Assembly: GCA_001632435.1 (NCBI GenBank)
Contig: KV424037.1
Coordinates: 1-64,000 of the forward strand
Direction of reading: 5' to 3'
DNA length: 64,000 nucleotides
From: Calocera cornea HHB12733
Taxonomy: Eukaryota > Basidiomycota > Dacrymycetes > Dacrymycetales > Dacrymycetaceae
Shown piece after piece: positions 32,842 to 43,664 of the stretch. Made by a program: the position numbers and the translations under genes. Every line of letters begins with the position of its first letter. Within the stretch, counting starts at the first letter, position 1. Under the pieces are notes generated by a model. The model saw only the letters and a program-made list of their open reading frames with translations, did not search any database and was not told the origin of the DNA.

Positions 32842-34061
32842 GTGTCACTTGTCCAACCCAACACCACAAGCCGCAACGATGGCTTGTCCGAACGACCGGA
32901 TTGTTCCAAGCAATGGGGACACGGGAGCCATAAGAAGATCGCGCCGCCACCTCAGTTCCCGACCCAGCCCGTCAATTGCATTAGGCTGAAGGCCAAGTGG
33001 CAAGGGAAGCCGTATGCACTAGGCGGCCCTGCATACCACAATCTTGACCTGAGGGGTCGTTGGATGGGAGGGATAGCCCTCTGGCCGGTCAAACAGCAGT
33101 ATCACTTTGATGGAAATCACTTGGTACGCACCCATCCGCTCACTCCCTTGTTTGATTGTGATGCTCATGTGCCGAGCCAGTGCACCGAGTGCATCAAAAG
33201 GGTCACGATAGGCCCTGATGGGAGGCTCATATGGGCGGACAGTGTTTGTGAGCCTACCTGGGGCCAGAGGGGATGGGCCAGGCCCAAAGGGAACAGAAAA
33301 TGCTGGCAGCTCCAAAAAAAACATATTGCCTGCAGCCAAGAGCATATGTCGCCCATCTGCGTGTATGTATGCAGGGCTGAACTGTCCACAGTTCTTCATT
33401 ATAATGCCATGAGGTTGCCGCTGTTGAGCGAGTGCAGGGGGTACTTCACGCATCCCCCAACTGCAGCCACCGTGAGAAAGGTGCTTGCGGCTCGGCGCAA
33501 AGCCGGACTGCCGCTCGAAGGCCGACAAGGGGACAGCAACCGCAGCAAGTGCATATAAGGTACTTGTATGCGCGATTCGCGATTCTCTTCTGACCTGTCT
33601 ACAGGTACAGTTGCAATTGCCAGCGCAACCAAGCCGGACGACCAGGTGCCCAATTCCGTAGCGAGTGCGTAAAGGTGTATACATGCCTGATCCTCTCCTG
33701 GATTGTCTGCAGGCATACTCGCCAGTATTTCATTCCACAAGCCCAATGCGGGGGTGCCCAAAGCACTTGGGACCAACAGAGAGGAAGTACCCAAGCTTGA
33801 TATTGACACCACTTTGGAGGCAGACACGGAAGAGGCGGGGGATGGGCCGTTTGTCACGAGAGTGGTACACGGCCACAGATGCGCGTTCCGCCTTTCGGAT
33901 TGTGGTGAGCTTGTCTGGTCTTTGGTATTGATGCGTGTGGTGCTTAAAGATTACTAGACATTGCCTTGGGCAATCTGAGTGCTGTTGCGGACAATTGCGA
34001 GAAAAAGATGGAGGTGTTGGCAAACTCGCTGATCGCCTGGAGGCCGGAGGAGTCACACTAA
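32842..34061 (+). CDS. Orphan hypothetical protein with Cys/His spacing
   Basis: Frame open from about 32842 to the donor near 33556, then exons at about 33606-33669, 33712-33903 and 33957-34061 (TAA 34059-34061 after LANSLIAWRPEESH). The first exon reads LKAKWQGKPYALGGPAYHNL, YHFDGNHLVRTHPLTPLFDC and CTECIKRVTIGPDG, with a C-x2-C pair, and later CVYVCRAELSTVLHYNAMRL. Family not recognised; the style (many Cys, variable middle, coiled C-terminus DNCEKKMEVLANSL) is that of uncharacterised genes expanded in mushroom genomes. The start codon is uncertain and a short 5' exon is likely. Exon phases in the middle are not secure. Confidence 0.4.
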
Positions 34062-34686
34062 GCAGAATGTATGTACAAACACAAAAGAGGGAGCTTGACA
34101 TTATCAGAAACACCGCTGGCGATGGTGTACGAGCCATGGACGGCGGATTGAGGGGTGTCATTGTGGGGATTGTAGGCAATGGCAGAAGGGCGATTTGAGG
34201 TGGACAAGGCTGCAAAAGGGGCTTACTTGCCAGTGTGCGACGATTAGGTCCATAATAATATAAACAAACCTGCCGAAAACGGGCTTTGCTCCAAAATACT
34301 GTAGTTTCCCTCCTCTGCACTCCAAAACAAGAACGCCGGAATGCCCAAAAGCATCCATTTGATAACCCCCAAAATGACAACGCAGAAGCAGAAACCCCCG
34401 AAACAGGAACCCCCGAAACAGGAACCCCTGAAACAGCGCTAGGCTCCGTCCTGCCACCATGTGGGATCAGCCCGTCAAGAGGTTCCTTGGTTCATGGGTG
34501 AGGGCCAGCAACAGGAAGAGGGCAACACTCAAAGAGAAGGTTGTTGTGAGTTGCTGGCCGCCGCAGCAAGCAAGGAGATACTTATTGCAATGGCCAGACC
34601 ATAGTGCTCCCGAATGGTGACTGGCAACAGAATCACCTGTTCCAGGCATTGTTTGTAAGTGTCTGCTGGGTCTTGGGGGGTGTGCT

Positions 34687-35526
34687 ATGCTGATCGGCAT
34701 CCAGGACAATGTGGGGGATGCTATCAGCAATGAGGAGATGATTGATGAATCTCTGCACCAAGCTGTGATCAACTGGGCCCAAGTGGCGGGGAAGGAGGAG
34801 ATCATCACAGCCGTGCGCGGATGGGGACCGTACAACGAAGACAAGGCAACCAAGTGGCTCAAGACCATGAAGGCCAGACTGGGAGGGCAGAAGGAGGACA
34901 AGGGTGCACCAAAGCCCAACCCGCCCCCGCCGCCCCAGACAGCCTTGTCTTCCAGCACGACCCAGCCACTCACAGCCGAAAGTCACAGTGAGCATTGCGC
35001 ACAAGCTTTGCTCCTGTCTGATCATATGCTCATTGGCCATTCCAGCAGGGAGCACGGAGGTTCCCAACGATCCCAAGGGTGACGAGCCATCAAAGGGCAA
35101 GGGCAAGGGCAAGGGCAAGGTGGAGAAGGAGATGGAGATGGCTGTGGGAAGGCGTGTCTTGGAGCTGCTCGAGTCGCAGGGGATCAACGTGTTGGACAGG
35201 GCACAACTGCGTGAGTCGAACGGCACCCTTGGTCTGGCGGTTCCGCTGACGCCATGGCCATGCAGAAGCAGACTGGCTATCAGACACTGTCATGGATCTG
35301 CGCGCATACGTTGTGCCCAATGGCCAGATTGAAGATTGGGCGCGGAAGGCACATCAAGACATCGCAGACATATGCGAGAACATCATCAAGCCATTGATGA
35401 CAGACGGAGCTCAAGGCAATTGCACGGGATGCGGCAGCAAACAAGCGCAACGCTCTCATGGCGCTCGCAGTTGTAGCAGCCGTCTTGGGGCCCTTGCTGC
35501 CACCCAATCAGATGCAGACAGACTAG
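34687..35526 (+). CDS. Hypothetical protein with Gly-Lys repeat and C-terminal helix
   Basis: From ATG 34687 (MLIGIQDNVGDAISNEEMID) the exon reads NWAQVAGKEEIITAVRGWGP and KWLKTMKARLGGQKEDKGAP, then a Pro tract. A second exon from about 35049 carries (GK)n from an aagggc hexamer array (35095-35118) and VEKEMEMAVGRRVLELLESQ. A later exon has AYVVPNGQIEDWARKAHQDI. The last exon appears to encode a hydrophobic segment NALMALAVVAAVLGPLLPPN and stops at TAG 35524-35526. The protein may be membrane-anchored. It could be the 3' half of the preceding gene, since no clear end and start separate them. Function unknown. Confidence 0.35.
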
Positions 35527-35823
35527 GAACCCATGCCCAGGGATGGCGCCATTACCATTCCCCCTGGTCTTGTAATTGTAATATGTGTATTAGCAATATG
35601 CAACAGATGAGTAATATGTAACAGAGCCTGGCAATGCTATTGGGAGGACTCTACTATGTGGCTTTCTTTCAGTGTGCGCCAGCGGCGGCCAGGGTTCAGA
35701 GGCAAACCAGCAATCAAGAGGAGGGAGACTAGTAACACCGGTGCGCATTTCAATATCGCGCGCAACTCGTTGCGCAAGGTCAAGCCATACAGATGAGTGC
35801 GTACTCAATCGTGCCGAGTCCCA

Positions 35824-36420
35824 TGTGTGTGCGGGCACACAGTCTAGCAAGGCTGCCGACTAAACCCGACTGAGTCGAAGAGACCGAAGATAAGGGATTC
35901 GGGGGAGGTCGTGGCTGACAGTATCCAATAATCAACCAATCGTACCCTTTGAAAGTCCAACTAGAACATATGTGGGATGTCAAAGGTAGTTTGGATGAAG
36001 CAAGCAGAGTTCGGAGGGAGTTCAGATGTTTGGAGCGAGAGGACGGATGTGATGACCAGGCTCTCTCACAAGACTATGGAGATTCCTCAGAGATCAGATC
36101 TAAGGAGAAGCTACCGAAGCTACCGAAGTTTATATACAAGTATACGATCACAGCCTCAGCTTCTCCCGAAACGCCGAGGTGAGACCTGACACTGCCCAGG
36201 ACACAGCCAAGGCATAGCCCGCACAGCCAAAGCATAGCCGAGTGGGCACTGCCTTACCTAAGCCTGTACCAAGTATCCAAAGGTTTATGCTGAAGGTGCG
36301 ACTTTGTAACCGAAGACCTGAATGCGGAGCCGAGTTCTGGGGGACTGTCAAAGGTGGTCAAAGGTGTCCGAGTGTTTGCAAGGTCGTGCCCAAGTTGGCC
36401 AAACTTGGTGTCCCCTGACA
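35824..36420 (-). mobile_element. Solo LTR (597 bp), inverted copy
   Basis: Reading on the minus strand it starts TGTCAGGGGACACC at 36420 and ends GTGTGCCCGCACACACA at 35824. It is clearly homologous along its whole length to the LTR at 21263-21854, including the tatataaac box. Flanking pentamers on the plus strand are tccca (35819-35823) and tcccc (36421-36425), one mismatch, so the duplication has decayed or is imperfect. No internal retroelement sequence adjoins. Confidence 0.88.
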
Positions 36421-37487
36421 TCCCCAGTTGACATCCAAGAGGTCCGCCGCGCAGAAGCGAGGATCGTTCAATGTCGCCACAAGGGCAAGAAGATCTTGCT
36501 GAGATTTGTTGCCCTTGCTGTCCTGCCAATAGTGCTTGTCAATGGCAAAAGATGACCAGTTCGGATAAGGCCAGAAGAAATCGGACGAGTCATCGGTTAC
36601 CCATCAAGATCCTTGTTGATCAGTGTCGGAACCTTGGCAGTAGATGACCAATCCCCCACATACGTGTCGGGGACGTTGAGAGGCTCTTCAATGTATTCAC
36701 AAAAGAGGCCTTGACGGGTCATGGTGGTGCGGTAGAGAACTGGCTCAATAGACTTGGCAGGTGCACGCAGGGGACTGGTACATGTTCTGGAATGGGAATG
36801 TTGTCAGTCGATACAGGATCCAAGGACAGGGGAGAGGGCAGCAGGTGATCTTTGAAGACCTCAGGAGGTATGTTGGGACTGTCCGTTGGGTCAACTGGCT
36901 GGGTGGATACGTTGGCGGGAGGTTTTGGAACCTTGCGTCTAGGTCCTACAGCTTGCAGGAGGGCACCCAGACCCATGGGGAGCTCATCTTCATAGAGTCG
37001 GGGGACTCGACGTTCACCTTGGCCGGCACATCGACTACGACGAAGAGCCAGGTCATCTGGTACGGCAATTGGGTCGTGCATCGGGCCAACCATGGGTTGC
37101 TGCTCAGCCATGCCTTCAGAGGTTGGCCAGGCAATATCCATGCTGCTGTTTGTGCTCTAGAGAGCAACATGAGCTCTGAGAACGAGTGGATCAAAGAGAA
37201 ACCGTGGGACGGCTAACCTTGGCTGTATCCTCCTCTTCAACCTGCATCCGAGGTTCCGAAGAGGCTGAAAGGTCATGGTGGACAGTACGTGCTTCTTGCT
37301 GGGCCTTTCAAAGAGCTGCTGCCTCTGTGCACCACCGGATGGCTTGCTCTTGTGCGGCCTGCTGGAGACTTTGCAGCCGTTGGGCACTTACAATGCACTT
37401 CCGGCGGTGTTTAGTGAATTCTGTGGTGTGTGTAAAGGAACGGTTGCAAGCACATTGATGGACAGTGTCTTCCACACCAGCTCTCAT
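36421..37487 (-). pseudogene. N-terminal fragment of a Plavaka-type (CACTA-like) transposase
   Basis: From ATG 37487 (MRAGVEDTVHQCACNRSFTH) a C2H2-like finger C-x-C .. F .. L/F .. H-x3-C is visible (CACNRSFTHTTEFTKHRRKC). It leads into a Gln-rich helix. Later frames read DIAWPTSEGMAEQQPMVGP, RRVPRLYEDELP with a proline tract, RQGLFCEYIEEPLNVPDTY, and FFWPYPNWSSFAIDKHYWQD .. SQQDLLALVATLNDPRFCAA, ending DVNWG at the LTR border. This order is that of the start of Plavaka-group transposases of agaricomycetes. Frames change at least twice, a stop lies in the segment near 36596, and the DDE domain is missing. The LTR interrupts it at 36420. Animal or crop viruses are not involved. Confidence 0.62.
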
Positions 37488-39589
37488 TGTACAGACCAGC
37501 TCAAATGGCAATGGGGTGTGATTCAAGCATTGATGGGGCTAATGGGAGAGTGCCATGTCCGACGTGTCGAAGGTTCCATGTAATTAATTACATATTGCCC
37601 CATGTGGAGGGCAGCCAATCAGAGCAGGTGCCGAGCGACGTGGCATGACATGGGATGTGAAACACGTACACGACGTGCACAGAACAGAGGGTCTCACGGG
37701 GGGATATTTGTTTATTGATAGCGTGACGTTGCTAATCAGTGGTACACAAGATCGGAACCACATAAAGCCCTGGAAGCGAATGGTCAGACCCTTCCTTCAG
37801 TCCGCTACTGCACAGCTGGCCCCAACCGTCTCAGCCCTCCACAGGGAACCTGCTTTTATCATCTGGTGCCAGTTATGCCCCTCCTGGAGCCTGCCTTCTC
37901 ACCTGAGGGATCGCCAGACAGCAGCACCACTATCAGCTTGACCTCAAGGAGTCCCTCCCTCAATCTCGTGAAGCGCACATCTCCTTGCAATGAAGAGGGG
38001 TTCTACTCTCATAAGAAAGCCAGGTACGCGGTTCCAACGCAGGCAAATGTTATGGTAACATGGTATTGATACGTGACCGCAGGAAGGTCGCGGATCCCAT
38101 GGAGAAGCTGGGGAAACATCTGGCGCGCGCCATTGATATGTTTGAGCCGGTTCTCCCAGCCCTAGAAGACAGAATAAACAATGATGAGCCCCTCAACGTC
38201 CTTGTGGAAACCAACCCGAAGTATGTGTTTGGAACTGCTTGACGGGCACACCACTGACTAGCACACTCTCATGGCAGGAAGTATTGTCACATGGAGTTCT
38301 ATAGTGCCATCGAGTACAAGTACCCTAGGCTTCCAGAATGCCTAGGCTCGAAAGAAGAGGGGGGGTTGGAATCGGCGGCCAAATCAGTGAGTGTCGGAAC
38401 CTTGGGCCTACCATCTCCGACACTGAAGCAAAGTGTAGTTAGAGAAAGGATGTTCCAATGCCAGGACCAACAATACCAACAAGTTGAAGGGCTATATTGT
38501 GGAGCTGCTGACCAGTGTGTTCCCGCCAAGTAGAGCCAAGGGGCTCACATCCAGTTTGAAGAGCACTTGTGGATGGCAGCACCCACTCACGGGTGAGCTG
38601 TTGACTCCCCATGATAAGGACTGGAATGACTTGAGGTCAGGCTGTCTGTCAACTAGTCGGATTGTGCGCACACTGATTAAGGTCTAGTGTTCAAGAAGAT
38701 CTGAAGAGTGGGAAGCTGGTGTCGAAGAAGTGGCCACACTTTCTCTTCAAAGGTTTCCGAGCCAATGCGCAGCAACTGTTCCATGGCTTCCTGCAGAACG
38801 ATCTGATGCTGCGGGTATGTGTCTTTCCAAGGTTCCGAGCCTGTACTGAACAGCCTTCAGGCGGCCTTGTGTATATTCATCAACCCATCAGCGTCCTTGG
38901 CCAAGGACACGGGCCGCTCACATAGCAACCGTGCGGGGAACGCAGCGTTGGGGGGAATGACAGAGATGACGGTACCCGCCCTAGCCTATGTTGCATTTCA
39001 GGTGCGCTTTGCCATGATGAGCAAACAAAGGATGAAGGCAACTGACAGTCAATTCGTCAGTTGCGTTTTGCCCTGTCTAGCAAAGAGGTATTCTCTAAGG
39101 CTGGGCACGACATGTTTGACTACAGTTGGTTCTACTATGACATCATCCGACTTCTGGAGGATCCGAGAATGCAATGGTTGAAGAAGGCTGTCCTCAAATG
39201 GTATAACACGTGAGTGAAGCTTCAAACCAAAATTGAAACACCGGCTAACTGTTTCGGAACCTGTAGGCGCATCTTCCCTCATGAAGTGCAGCAAACAGTC
39301 AACCCCAACAACACTGCCGATTTGATGATCAGTCAAGCGATGGAAGCTGGACTGCATGAGCAAGGGGAGTCTGTGGCAGGGGGGGAAGCATGGGGAGAAT
39401 GATTGGCGTACGAGGTTCCGATGGAGGTTCCGGTAGCAATAGGAACCGTGAGGACGGAGCATGTGTGGTGGTACCCTTATGTATAATGTGATCCATTGCA
39501 TCCTCTGATCACTATGGTGCTGCATCGGAACCATTGCCAGGATGAGGGAATTGATCCATGGTACCAGTGAGGTGCAAGGCCTCGGAACC
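36626..39589. repeat. Dispersed octamer TCGGAACC / GGTTCCGA, nine exact copies
   Basis: Copies at 36626, 37252 (inverted), 37752, 38394, 38831 (inverted), 39254, 39414 (inverted), 39525 and 39582, with a one-base variant at 39426. About 0.1 exact copies would be expected in 3 kb with equal base use. They lie in exons, introns and intergenic DNA alike, on both strands. Confidence 0.75.
37875..39402 (+). CDS. DUF6698-like agaricomycete protein
   Basis: From ATG 37875 (MPLLEPAFSPEGSPDSSTTI) a Ser-rich head leads through short exons to DPMEKLGKHLARAIDMFEPV and LPALEDRINNDEPLN. Next come GYIVELLTSVFPPSRAKG, GWQHPLTGELLTPHDKDWND, SGKLVSKKWPHFLFKGFR, ASLAKDTGRSHSNRAGNAAL, MTVPALAYVAFQ and RFALSSKEVFSKAGHDMFDY. 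The last exons hold LLEDPRMQWLKKAVLKWYNT and RIFPHEVQQTVNP, ending at TGA 39400-39402. This order (a helix after DP, then GTP/TGELL, then FK/RGF, then AYxAxQxRFAL and a final W helix) matches a large uncharacterised family of mushroom genomes, Pfam DUF6698 to my recollection. Function is unknown. Introns are many and borders approximate, so intactness is unsure. Confidence 0.55.
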
Positions 39590-41499
39590 GCTGATCAGTG
39601 AAAGAGACATTGGGAGGATGCTAGGGGGCTTCCAACATAAGGGAATGGTTCTATTAATGATCAGGTATCAGAATGGATGGAATTGTAATCAAACATCACA
39701 ATGCTAGTATCCAACTATGAGGCTGGACAATGTGAGGAAGGATAGCCACTGTACTAATCCTGGTGCTGGTGACAATGTGCATCCGGGCAGCATAAGGCTT
39801 TATGTACCCTTATCATACAGCCCATAAGGGTTGGAGGAATTGGTCCTCTGGGACCCCTGATAAGGTCTTCTAATGGCTTATCAAGTTGTGCAGGTTTCCC
39901 TGATGGGGCGGCCTCTGCGTCGACGGCCTAGGCCTGCCCCGCCCGCATAACAGGATGAGTGAAGCGGCTGCAGACTCAGTCCCAGGGACGCTTAGCGCTC
40001 GTGGCCAGGCCGGACCCGGCTGTCGGTGGAGGGTGTGTGAACACGCCCGGCTGACTGAAGGCGTCACAGCCGACTCGCAGTGATACCGCACTGTACTGCG
40101 CGACGGCTATGTATGTACTGCACGACGGTGCGGGCCGACCGCCTTATTCCAAAGATATCGTTGGACCCTGAGGTCCTCAGGGTAGCCCCGTCTACACCTG
40201 TACTTAGTGCACATGCCGTCCGATATACAGTCACTACTGACTGCACGGGCTCCTGCTGGCTCCTGATACGCTGACGCGATGATGCGGCCCAGGCTGTCCG
40301 GACGGGCCCGGCTGAGTGGGGCAGGTCTGCCGCGCACTGTACTGTGCTCTGTGCGCAGCGGGCGATGAGCTCCCGCCTGCCTGCTGTGGACCGAAGTACA
40401 GTCCAGTAGCGCTCTACAGGCACGCTGCAGCGGCCGATGGCTGCGCTACCGCCGTACTACAGTAGTACGGTGCCTAGGCCTGTCGGCGCAGTCACGAGCG
40501 GCACCACCGCCGCTCGTCACGCGCCCGGGCTGGGTGCCTTCCCAAGGGCGTTACATGACCCGCGCATCTGCCTCCGCGGCCGGCTGGAACGCCCTGCGAG
40601 GGGAGGAGGCCGCGTTGCGAGCAGCGTCACCGTCGCCCATCTTCGTCGTCGCTCCTACAGTAGCCCTGAGGCGCCCCCCCGGCCCCCTTCCTTCCCTTTC
40701 TTCCAGCACGGCGCGCCGTGTGATTTGATTCGATCTCGAGCCAGGCGGACGGTGGTCGATTCTGCCCTTCTAGCGCGCCCCGCTCTCCCGCCTCGCTGGT
40801 GCCCACCTGCCGCCCAGGGTGACAAGTCTCAAGCATCAACCGCGCCAGAACGGAATACCCCAGCACAAGCACCCAGCACCGAGCACCCAGCATTGATCAT
40901 CAAGCACCCAGCACCCAAGGTCACGCCCGAAGAGCACTCGCCTCGTTCTCACCACCGCGCGCCGCTGGGCCGACTCTCCCATTTCACGCTTGTCACACAC
41001 GCCGGGCCCCTCGATCGGTCGATCAGTGGATCGTTTGATCGACATTGCACTCGCTCACCCGTCGTCTCGAGCACATCAACATCACCTCCCCCCGCGTCGT
41101 ATTCGCAGATCCCCGGTCACAGGTCGCTGCCCACCAACCCTCCTCCCTCCCGCCCCGCCACCCAACCACCGCCGACGCGCGAGCAAGCACTTCGCAGACC
41201 CCGACCAGCACCAGCAACCAGCGAGACAACAAAAGGCCATAATGTCCTGCTAGCCGCAGCATCACACCGTCCACCTACCGTCCAGCCCCTACCCCCGCCA
41301 CCGCCGACGACCCTGCCATAGCCCCTCACCAGCAGCCACCCCTCAGCATCAGCACCGCATCGCCATCGCCGACCCCCTCGCAGAACGGCACTTCGACCTC
41401 CCTAACCCCACCTTCCACCATCCTCTCCTTCCACCACCACCGTCTCCGCCCCGCCCGGCCGCTTCTTCCCTCTCCCCACCGCCCCCGCAAAGCCGCAAA
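39403..41499. other. No gene supported; right edge of the island
   Basis: The first 450 bp are AT-richer, with three of the TCGGAACC octamers. From about 39900 the text becomes GC-rich with repeated ctgtactg / cagtac words and a perfect palindrome at 40452. The last kilobase is C-rich, as is common in promoters and 5' untranslated regions of basidiomycete genes. The 294-codon frame at 40437-41321 is Pro/Arg-rich with no domain and was not accepted. Confidence 0.45.
40452..40470. repeat. Perfect palindrome, 9-bp arms
   Basis: ccgtactac, a single a, then gtagtacgg. It lies in a region with several ctgtactg words (40088-40095 and near 40334). Confidence 0.8.
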
Positions 41500-43664
41500 A
41501 TGCCGCATACACTCCCCTCGCCGACCTACCAGCCCCAGCCGCAGTCGCATGAAGCAGGCGCAGTAGTAGCGGGCAAGACCTCCCGCCTCTTCACGCGCGT
41601 CAAGCACGCTTTCCTCCGCTCCCCGCGCTCGGAGCGGTTTGCCGAGAGCGCGGATGCTGCCGAGGGTCAGAAGGAGCGTGAGCGGAGAGAGGCAGAGCGG
41701 AGGGAGGGCGAGGTCGTGGATGTGAGAAGGGAGAGGGCTGTCGAGGCGGCGTATGAGGTACGCGGCTCCTATCCTGAGTGTATGCGGGGTGCTTGCTGAT
41801 GATTTGGCTTGTTCGTTTGCAGGCGACAGCAAGACAGTACTCCGAGCCCTCGACACCCACGAGTGTCCTCCCGCGCATAGCGATCCACACGCCGCACACG
41901 CCGCTCTCGGGCACGCAGCCGCTCCCGCCCCTCCCGCACACGCCGCACTCCCACGCCCCGCACACCGCATACGCCCTCGCCCCGGCCTACAACATCGACG
42001 AGGAGCCCCAGGACCCGCCCTCGGCCTGCGCAAGCGACGGGGAGACGTACCGCCCCTCTCCGTCGATCCGGAAGCGGGGGAGCGACACCATCCGTGCGTC
42101 TGCGAGCCGGCCCGCGACGGCGAGCAGCAGGCGGGGGGACAGGGAGCGCGAGGACGCGGGCGTGCAGTGCGAGAGCGACCTGGAGGGCGAAGACTGGTCC
42201 TCCGGCGCTACGGGCCGCATACGCACGCTCGAAGAACAAGTGTGCAACTTGCAAGCCGCGCTGGCTGCAGCGCAGCACGACGCGGACGACCTGCGCACCT
42301 CGCTCGCCAACGCGCAGCACGAGTCGGACGCGCTCCACCTCGAGCTGCTCATCAGCGAAAAGTTCATCGAGACGATCAAGGCGGAGAACCGGGAGCTGCT
42401 GATGGACCTGGCCCACCTGTCTGGCGCTGGGGCAGGGGACGGGGGGAGCGTGAGCCACCTCGGGCTGGGCAGCAGGGGGTGGGAGGACTCGGGCAGCGAG
42501 TTGCCCACGCGGCCTACCAGCGTCGCGAGCTCGTTTGACGCCGCGAGCTTCCTGAGTAGCGGGGCGTGGAGTGCGCCGCCCCAGCCGGTCTCGGCCAGGG
42601 GTGCAGTGGGCGTGGGGAGGACCGCGAGCCAGGCGAGCGCGCCGGGGGGGTTGCAGCTGGGGACCGCGGCGGAGAGGAAGACCCCCGAGCCGAATGTGCT
42701 CGCCCTGCCAATGGCGGGGAACGGCTATGCCGCGGCAGGAGGGGGGACGTCGCCCGTCGGGCCCGGGGGGAGCGCGGCGAACGGTTTCGGCAATGGGGCG
42801 GGGAGTGGGAATGGGAATGGGAGTGGGAATGGGAGCGGGAGCGGGAACAGCGGTGGGAATGGGAACGGCAACAGCAACGGCAACGGCGCCGGAGCGGGGA
42901 GGGAAGCACCGCACAACCATCACCGCCGGCCAACGGGGACGAGCATCTCCTCGAGCTCGTCGGGGTATCAGGATCTCGGCTCCCCGCCCTCGACGGGCCA
43001 GTCGTTCCACTCCCTCACCTCGCCCCTAACGCCACACACGGCCCACCCTCCCCATACGCCGCACACCCCGCACGCCCAGCACGCGCAACACGCACCCTAC
43101 CCCCCTCCCCCTCCCCCACCACCAATGCCCATCCAGCTGCCCACGCAGAAGCGCGAGCGCAAGCTCGGCCCACAGAGGCGGGACAGCATCTCCAGCCTGA
43201 GGCGGACGAGCCACAGCCATACGCCGACGCAGCCCAGTCCGCTCGCGCTGGATGTGGTGAGCCATGAGGATACTGAGGGGGAGGGCGAGGGCGACGCCGA
43301 TGGGGCGGGAACGGCAGGATCGACAGGCACCGGCTCGCCCTCCCCAGGAGGCGGTGGAGTGCCCGGAGGACCATCGACCGCAGGTGGAGAGCGCGCCGCC
43401 AGCCCGGAAGAGCCCTTCCCGGCCCCCCCCTCGCCCGTAAAAGCCCGCACGGAGAGCATGTACAGCGTCGCTGTGTCCGAGGCGCCGTCCGACGCCGGCA
43501 CCGGCACCGGCACCGGCACGGGGGCGGAGCTGAGCCGGACCAGCACGCTCGCGAGCAGCTCGGTGGTGGAGGAGGAGGATGGGGGCAGCGAGGAGGATGC
43601 GCTGGGTGAGGAGGCGGCGGGGGAAAGGGGGGAGCTGAAGGCCCCGGGTGGGGTGCTCCCGTAG
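41500..43664 (+). CDS. Coiled-coil, low-complexity protein of unknown function
   Basis: Two exons, 41500-41757 and 41823 to TAG 43662-43664, joined by a gtacgc..tttgcag intron that keeps frame, give about 700 residues. The N-terminus reads SRLFTRVKHAFLRSPRSERF then a charged helix. Residues roughly 220-290 form a clear coiled coil (IRTLEEQVCNLQAALAAAQH .. LLISEKFIETIKAENRELLM). The rest is low complexity: His-Thr-Pro repeats, a Gly/Asn/Ser run (GNGNGSGNGSGSGNSGGNG), a poly-Pro stretch (PPPPPPPPMPIQLP) and acidic Gly-rich segments. The C-terminus is EEAAGERGELKAPGGVLP. It looks like a scaffold or polarity-type protein, but no family is recognised. The very high GC makes long shadow frames on the other strand. 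Confidence 0.8.

Noticed and set aside
12015..39600. Whole island as a Starship-type giant element
   Set aside because: No tyrosine-recombinase (DUF3435-type) captain gene and no matching terminal repeats were seen at the edges.
39880..40440. Possible RNA gene in the GC-rich palindromic stretch
   Set aside because: No cloverleaf, no GGTTCGA box and no rRNA-like conserved core could be found.
40437..41321. 294-codon Pro/Arg-rich frame upstream of the coiled-coil gene
   Set aside because: No domain, C-rich promoter-like DNA; more likely 5' untranslated or promoter sequence.
41769..43010. 413-codon open frame on the minus strand opposite the coiled-coil gene
   Set aside because: Composition is Arg/Pro/Ala-rich without domains, as expected for a shadow of very GC-rich coding DNA. 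The plus-strand frame has a coherent intron and a clear coiled coil.
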